Positions 58,636-64,000 of a stretch of 64,000 nucleotides of DNA are shown here, piece by piece. The notes beneath the pieces were generated by a model. The model saw nothing but the letters and a program-made list of their open reading frames with translations. It made no database searches and was not told the DNA's origin. Made by a program: the position numbers and the translations under genes. Within the stretch, counting starts at the first letter, position 1. Each line of letters opens with the position of its first letter. This DNA comes from Anolis sagrei (taxonomy: Eukaryota; Chordata; Lepidosauria; Squamata; Anolidae), in the NCBI RefSeq assembly GCF_037176765.1, contig NC_090024.1, positions 161,678,778 through 161,742,777 of the forward strand, given 5' to 3'.

Positions 58636-59084
58636 CAAGGCACATCTACACTGAAATTGTTTAATGCAGTTTGAAGGCAATGCTTAGAGATACACAAGGG
58701 CTTTAAACTGGGATAAGCAAAATCAGGGGATACTCTGCAACAGAGCCCGTAATATGCATCAGCACTCCTAAGTGTAAATCTTATTAGAAGGCAAAACTCA
58801 TTAAGCAGCAGGGTTCTTTGGAGATCTGCACATGTATGTTGCACTGGGGACAAGCAGGACCTTCCCCCACTCCCATTCCTCCATAGCCATGAAGCTGAGG
58901 GTACTGCGGATTCTGGAACAATTTTAAGGCCAGACTCCATAGTGCATATAAGTACCATCCAGGTCTCAAACCGGTTCCAGGACTTCACACATAATCATCC
59001 CCACAATGACATCACTTCCTTCTCTGCTGGTTTCACACTAAGTTGGCAGCGTAGACATGCTCTCAGTTCCAGTTTGTCTCAATG

Positions 59085-59202
59085 GGGTCCCTTCTACACT
59101 GCCATATAATCCAGATAATCAAAGCAGAAAATTCACATTATCTGCTTTGAACTGGATTATATGAACCTACACTGGATTTTATATGGCAGCGTAGAAGGGA
59201 CC
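59085..59202. mobile_element. Palindromic MITE (CCTTCTACACTGCCATATAA family)
   Basis: 118-bp inverted repeat: GGGTCCCTTCTACACTGCC at the left, GGCAGCGTAGAAGGGACC at the right, with ATTATCTGCTTTGAACTGG in the middle. The target duplication is not clear by eye. Confidence 0.75.
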
Positions 59203-60608
59203 TATGATGGAACAGGGGCTGGTATATTGTATTACATTCTTGCCTTGCCTGACAATTTTAACAAATAACTATTATTTTTCCCCCAAACTGAACAAAGGCA
59301 CAATGGAACAACTCAATGCTTTGGCATTGCAGATTGCACAACCTCCAGAATACACTTACAAGGAATGATAAAGGGAAGAGCACTGTAGACATAAAAAATC
59401 AAACCTGAAAACAGACTTTTAATCAAGCAGTTGTTTTATTTATTTGCTTTTTTACTCCAAGGCATCTTACAAAACCATTTTCAAAGCAATAAATCAAATT
59501 AAGAATGTCATATACAACATATTACAAAAAAAGAGTATTGCAAGATATTAAAATAGAAAAAGTCAACAGTAATTAAAATCTGCCAAGCACTGCCATATAT
59601 AAATATGCAGTTTCAAACACAAAGGTTTAGGATTGTTCTGTAAGCCAACAATCTTATGTCTACTTACCAAGGAGCAAGTCCCTTTGGGCTCAGAATACTT
59701 TACTCCTGAATAAGCACACTGATGATTATGCAGCACAACTTTCTCATCTGGTGCTTAGAATATATTAGATTTTTACTAATTAATGAGGGAAATGCCCTGG
59801 CAAATGATCAGATATTTCATAATCAGGTGCTAATGTGTAGATGGAATATAAATGGAAAGAACAGCTGAGTAACTTAAACACTGAAGTGGGCACAATTCAA
59901 AATTATGACAAGATGTCCCAAATGTGTGATTGGCAATTAATATTTTTTTTTTGAAATGGAACATTATTATTCCGGCTTGTGAAACAGCTTTGGTTTAATG
60001 GTAAAATTAAATTCATGTTGCTTCTCTACACTCTGCAATATCTACCTTAAAAACAGACACAGAAACGGAGCGGTGATTTCCACAAGAACTGTAGAACGGT
60101 GATGGAAACACACATATTAACTTTCATGCTGATGTCTTAATTTTCAGCAAACCTTTTATCAGACATGTTCAAATGCACAAGCATTGTGCTCACTTATAAT
60201 AAACAAACTTGGGAAGCAAAAAAAAATGTTGCTAGAGGTAGCATTATTCTTTCAAAAAGTTTTAAGTGGGTTTCAATCAAATTTCTAATTAATAAGTTCT
60301 GTTCCACACTTGAATTAATAAAAAATGAAAACATAATAATAATGGACAGCTAAGAAAATTTGCCTCTTTTGTGTTTTCATAGATTTGAAATATTTCATTA
60401 ATGTTTTCATCAAAAGAATAGTTTATCTGCATTTTTGCATTATTAATGTTATGCTACAATGACACTGTTAATGCAGTTTCATTATTTCTACTTCAATAAA
60501 AACACACACAAAAATGTGTGTGTAGTGCTTGCTTCTGAGTTTCTGCAAGCTTGAAAGCAATCACTCCTCTTCAAATTGAGGAATGAAGTATACCACTTTC
60601 ATAAACTT

Positions 60609-62050
60609 TTACAAATCAGATTTCTCTTTCTGTAGACTGATTTCTTCATAAAGTTGCTGTCTGAACTTCAACATGTCTTCTACATCTTTGTAGTGAAGCA
60701 TTTCTTCAACAGACAAGAGCTTAAAACCATTCAATTTAAAAGGTGACTTGTTCTGCACTACATTTAAAATCCTTAATGACACTTTCACTGAATCACTCAA
60801 AGTGGAGCAAACTGGGAAAATCCGAGCTGTCCATAAGGCCAGATGTGTCTTGTCATCAGAAAAGAGCTCATCTGAAACTCTCAGGCCGCAGAGCTCTAAG
60901 AACTGTTCAAAGCTGATTCCAAAAATCCTTAGTAACCGTGTCTCTGCCAGATCTGTCACCTTCTTTTTCAGGTTATCTTCTATCCCAAACACCATGCTCG
61001 CATACATTAAGTCTCCATCAATCCTCACACTTAATGTTGTCATGAAGGTGTCTGCTGGTATGTCTGCTTTTGTGTCAATAGAACAGCCACTGATAATACT
61101 GTTAGTTCCCACTGACACCTCAGGTCCCAGCCTAGAGTACTCAACTATAGAACCGGGAGCAACAGAACACCCTGAATTGAGTATACTGTGAATGATGCAT
61201 GCCGATTTCTCCAAATCCCCTACGCTGTTTGGACAGATGCTAAATACAGCTGGCAGCAGACCCATTTCCAGTTTCAACTTTCTATCAGAGGTGAAATGAA
61301 ACAAACACTCTTGAGTGGTTCCAATGTGATAGAATTTGGAGTTATTTAGGAGTATGACATTCAAAGGCAATCCTTTGAGAAGAGTAAATAACTTCTCCCT
61401 TATTTCAAATAGACCTCTCTCTTCTTTTGTGACATTGTTTTTGGCATAGTCTTGTGTGGCTCCAGGTCCTAATGCTTGGAGAAAGTCACCATATGCATCT
61501 ACTTCACAATGAAGCATGCCCATCTGTTTATAAAATGCTAGCAGTAGTTTTGCGGTGCTGTGATCAATATAGAACAAGCTATCTGTATACACATATTCAC
61601 AGTCTACAGTTGGGTTTCCCAGTTCTCCAGGAAGCTCATATAACAGACAACTGTGCTTTTTATATACTGCTCCATATTGGTGCATACTTTCAATGCTAGG
61701 CTTATGCAGGAAACGATGACAAAATCTGTATTCAAGTTCTCCTTTTTCTGTCCCATGCAATGGTGGCTCCAAAACAAACACACCATGAGTCGTACCAATG
61801 GTCAAATTGGAAGGATGAGCTAATGCAGTAAAACCAGGCCGATCAAACTTTATGAATTCAGTTTTCCAAGTGTTATAAAGCTCAATATCATCTGCACAAG
61901 TAATCAAAACACCTGGATTCATATGGGCAGGAAAATCAATGTACATTGCCAGTTTTAAATCCAGCATTTGATAAACTACATCTCCAAAAGGCAAAGCTGT
62001 GAAAATTTTTCCAAGAGCACTTGCATTTGGTAAACGTTGACTATATCCAC
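60609..62050 (-). CDS. FPGT: FPGT, terminal coding exon with stop codon
   Basis: This exon encodes the last 479 residues of fucose-1-phosphate guanylyltransferase, about the length of the vertebrate terminal exon. It opens at an acceptor ..TTTTGTGAAG/GTGGATATAG. The first residues, GGYSQRLPNASALGKIF, form the nucleotidyltransferase signature, with its first Gly split across the splice. Later landmarks are TCADDIELY, LAHPSNLTIGTTHGVFVL, HRFLHKPSIE, YVYTDSLFYID and VDAYGDFLQALGPGA. The C-terminal third has hexapeptide-like repeats (SVAPGSIVEYSRLGPEVSVG) typical of the left-handed beta-helix of this family. The stop is TAA at 60609-60611. The reading frame is open throughout. The long ORF runs a little further upstream into intron (to 62150), but homology begins at 62050. 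A minus-strand ATTAAA near 59.99 kb could serve polyadenylation, unproven. Confidence 0.96.
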
Positions 62051-62199
62051 CTTCACAAAAAAAACAAAAACAAGAATAATTAAGACACATAAAGAAGACA
62101 TTTAGGAAACAACATAAGACCTGCTCAAGAAGGCATTCAATGAATGACAAGAGAATAGAAATATGAACTAGTTAAAGATAACCTTGGGATTGATGTGAG

Positions 62200-62388
62200 A
62201 CCTAAACGTTTTATGTTGTGTTTGTGATAGTTTTAATGGTTTTACTCTATATTTATATATGGTTAATATGATATGTGATGTTTTATATGTGTAAGGCATT
62301 GAATTTTACCAAGGATTATGTTGTGAACCACTTTGAGTCCCCCCAGGGGTAAGAAATGTGGTATATAAATAAATAAATGTTTTTATTT
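62200..62388 (+). mobile_element. L2-type LINE 3' end in FPGT intron
   Basis: 3' untranslated sequence only: AAGGCATTGAATTTTACC, CCACTTTGAGTCCCCCCAGG and a TAAATAAATAAAT tail. Similar to the end of the 37.4-kb copy. Confidence 0.75.
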
Positions 62389-62394
62389 TATGTT

Positions 62395-63097
62395 TTTATT
62401 CTTAGATGCTACAACACCCCCTCTCCCCCGTTCAAAACAGTGCTTAATTTGGCATCAATTGGACATAAAGAAAAACTTAACTCCTCTGTTATGCCAGCTC
62501 CACTGGCTGCCAATCTGCTACCAGGCACAATTCAAAGTGCTGGCTTTAGCCTATAAAGTCCTAAACAGTTCTGATCCGGCTTACCTATCTGAACGTATCT
62601 CTCCTTATGAACCATCAAGGACTTTAAGATCATCTGGAGAGGCCCTGCGCTCAATCCCGCCTTCCTTGCAAACGTGTTTGGTGGGGACGAGAGACAGGGT
62701 CTCCTCAGTGATGGCCCCTCGGCTACAGAACGCCCTCCCCAGGGATATAAGATCAGCTCCCTCTCTTCTAACATTCCACAAGATGGTTAAGACCTGGCTT
62801 TTTGAGCAGGCTTTTACTACTGGAGCATAATTAGATGAAAATGGATCATGGAATGTCTGACGATGCAATTGGATCACGATTTCAGTAAGGAGACGCTGAG
62901 GATTTGTTTTTATAGATATTATTGTTTTTTATATTTTTAATGTTGAACTGTTTTTATAACTGTTTTTATAATTGTTTTTAACTGTACACTGATATTTGTT
63001 ATGGAATCAAATCGCTGCCGACTGTGAACCGCTTTGAGTCGTCTCTGGCTGAGAAAGGCGGTATACAAATGCAGTAAATAAATAAATAAATAAATAT
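62395..63097 (+). mobile_element. L2-type LINE 3' part in FPGT intron
   Basis: C-terminal L2 coding text is still readable (LHWLPICYQAQFKVLALAYK; SGEALRSIPPSLQTC; LFEQAF), followed by the 3' end ACCGCTTTGAGTCGTCTCTG and AAATAAATAAATAA. The frame is open over about 145 codons, so this copy is relatively young. Confidence 0.85.
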
Positions 63098-63774
63098 AGT
63101 CACCTTGTTTCTTCTGATACTTCAAGAGCAAATTAGTATCTCTAACTATTGTGTATTAAATCATGTGGTATGAATCAACCAGTATCTGTAACTATTTTGT
63201 AAGAGGTCAAATTAAAAGTGACAGTGGCTGACATGTCTCATCAGTTGAAATGTATTAACTGGCCTGTACAATCCTACATAACCCTGATCACAAGTAAAAG
63301 CTGCACTTTCAGCGTGTAAAGGAAACGTAACCAAGGAAACGTCACCATAAGCAAAGAAAATCCATAATAAATTAGTAACGTTATGATACATCCCATATCA
63401 AAGCCCAAAGATTTGATGATTACTTGTGAAATTCACTGTGCAGTGTGCAACAGGGATCTCACAAGGTTAGCAAACCTTTATGAGTTATAAGTTGTCCTCT
63501 CCAACTTTTGGTGAATTATATGATTGAGATTTAGTTGGATACTGATGTTCTGCTTTCCCTCCTTCCCTCCATATCAAGGATTCTAAAGTGCAGTTTTAAC
63601 AATTTAAAGCTTATGATGCCGGGGAAGCTTTGACCTAAATAAGCCAATCTAATTTAAATTTAATTTTATAGCAGGAAAAATACAATTCACCTTCACTGCT
63701 CTCCTTTCTTCAAGGAGAAAAAAGCAACCACTCCACATAATTCAAGAGAAGTGTAATTTTAAGAAAAAGATTAC

Positions 63775-63867
63775 CAGAATGAATTAACAAGACAGTAAGA
63801 GAATCCCATTTATCATCATAATGCTCTTCTAAGCACTGAAGGACATGAAGTGTTGATCCACCGTTTC
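63775..63867 (-). CDS. FPGT: FPGT, internal coding exon (penultimate)
   Basis: Fucose-1-phosphate guanylyltransferase makes GDP-L-fucose from GTP and L-fucose-1-phosphate in the cytosolic fucose salvage pathway. This 93-nt exon reads [20 protein letters not shown] followed by [12 protein letters not shown], matching the vertebrate FPGT segment just before the nucleotidyltransferase signature. On the minus strand the acceptor is ..TTTTATAG before GAAACGG and the donor is CATTCTG/GTAATC. It starts with two bases of a Gly codon and ends with one base of the next Gly codon, so it joins the terminal exon at 62050 in frame. Earlier exons, including the start codon, lie beyond position 64000. Identification is by remembered family sequence. 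Confidence 0.93.
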
Positions 63868-64000
63868 CTATAAAACATTTCAACACATACTTCAATTTGG
63901 AAAGAACAACCAGAAATGCTTAATATGCCACAGATATTCATTTAGTCACTTGTAGTACTACTCCACTGAACTAAACTCATTTGTGAAAGGCTGATGAGAA

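Larger units (their letters stand above)
20575..60608 (-). other. TNNI3K 5' intron or FPGT-TNNI3K intergenic region
   Basis: This 40-kb stretch separates the first recognised TNNI3K exon from the FPGT stop codon, both on the minus strand. It must contain the TNNI3K promoter and first coding exon if those are local, but no MGNYKS-like exon was recognised. It is mostly repeats, listed individually. Stretches where I see nothing to name: 20575-22050, 24011-24389, 30791-31476, 34331-36640, 36840-37364, 37909-39479, 41131-42320, 50271-51789, 52841-54170, 54881-56299 and 59203-60608. Confidence 0.7.
62051..63774 (-). other. FPGT last intron, occupied by two L2 3' ends
   Basis: A 1.7-kb intron with a canonical GT donor (63773-63774) and AG acceptor (62051-62052). 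About half of it is two L2-like LINE 3' fragments in plus orientation, listed separately. From 63100 to 63774 I see no repeat or coding signal. Confidence 0.85.

Noticed and set aside
60748-61191. Plus-strand 147-codon frame
   Set aside because: Antisense shadow of the FPGT terminal exon.
1-64000. CRISPR arrays, operons, tRNA or rRNA genes
   Set aside because: The sequence is vertebrate nuclear DNA; tRNA-like heads belong to SINEs and tandem repeats are satellites.

Overview
The window looks like nuclear DNA of a squamate reptile, probably a lizard. Two neighbouring vertebrate genes lie on the minus strand in the order known from other vertebrates. The repeat load is squamate-like: Sauria-type tRNA SINEs with a Bov-B-like 3' end, CR1 and L2 LINEs, RTE/Bov-B remnants, hAT-type DNA transposons with many palindromic MITEs, and a tyrosine-recombinase retrotransposon of the DIRS/Ngaro group. 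Species cannot be fixed from sequence alone.

Right end (60.6-64 kb): the last two coding exons of FPGT (fucose-1-phosphate guanylyltransferase, GDP-fucose salvage), minus strand; the 5' exons lie beyond the window. The intron between them carries two L2 remnants. Left end (7.8-20.6 kb): four consecutive exons of TNNI3K (cardiac troponin-I-interacting MAP3K-like kinase), minus strand, coding the N-terminal coiled coil and the first ankyrin repeats. Later exons, including the kinase domain, lie beyond position 1. All splice sites are canonical and all phases join. The FPGT exon at 63.8 kb and the TNNI3K exon at 20.5 kb are also in compatible phase, which would allow the FPGT-TNNI3K read-through mRNA known in mammals.

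The 40 kb between the genes holds no other recognisable host coding sequence. It contains a 1.27-kb non-autonomous hAT element with perfect 8-bp target duplications (22.06-23.33 kb). A young-looking Ngaro-type element, minus strand, lies at 24.4-29.3 kb with gag, RT/RNase H, tyrosine recombinase and an SGNH hydrolase. An 0.85-kb GC/CpG-rich island with clustered ATGGCC motifs adjoins it (29.94-30.79 kb). Further right are a decayed second recombinase-hydrolase copy (43.6-44.7 kb), a compound tandem-repeat block (46.5-48.06 kb), an interrupted CR1 (51.8-52.8 kb) and a long L2 (56.3-58.6 kb).

Within the TNNI3K introns, 1-20 kb is dominated by a 1.46-kb CR1 (2.26-3.72 kb), several SINE families and short palindromic MITEs. 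Many interspersed repeats share no family name I can assign; they are described by similarity to one another. Long unique stretches (for example 12.6-18.2, 34.4-37.3 and 59.2-60.6 kb) show nothing I can name; some may hold conserved regulatory DNA, but that needs alignment.
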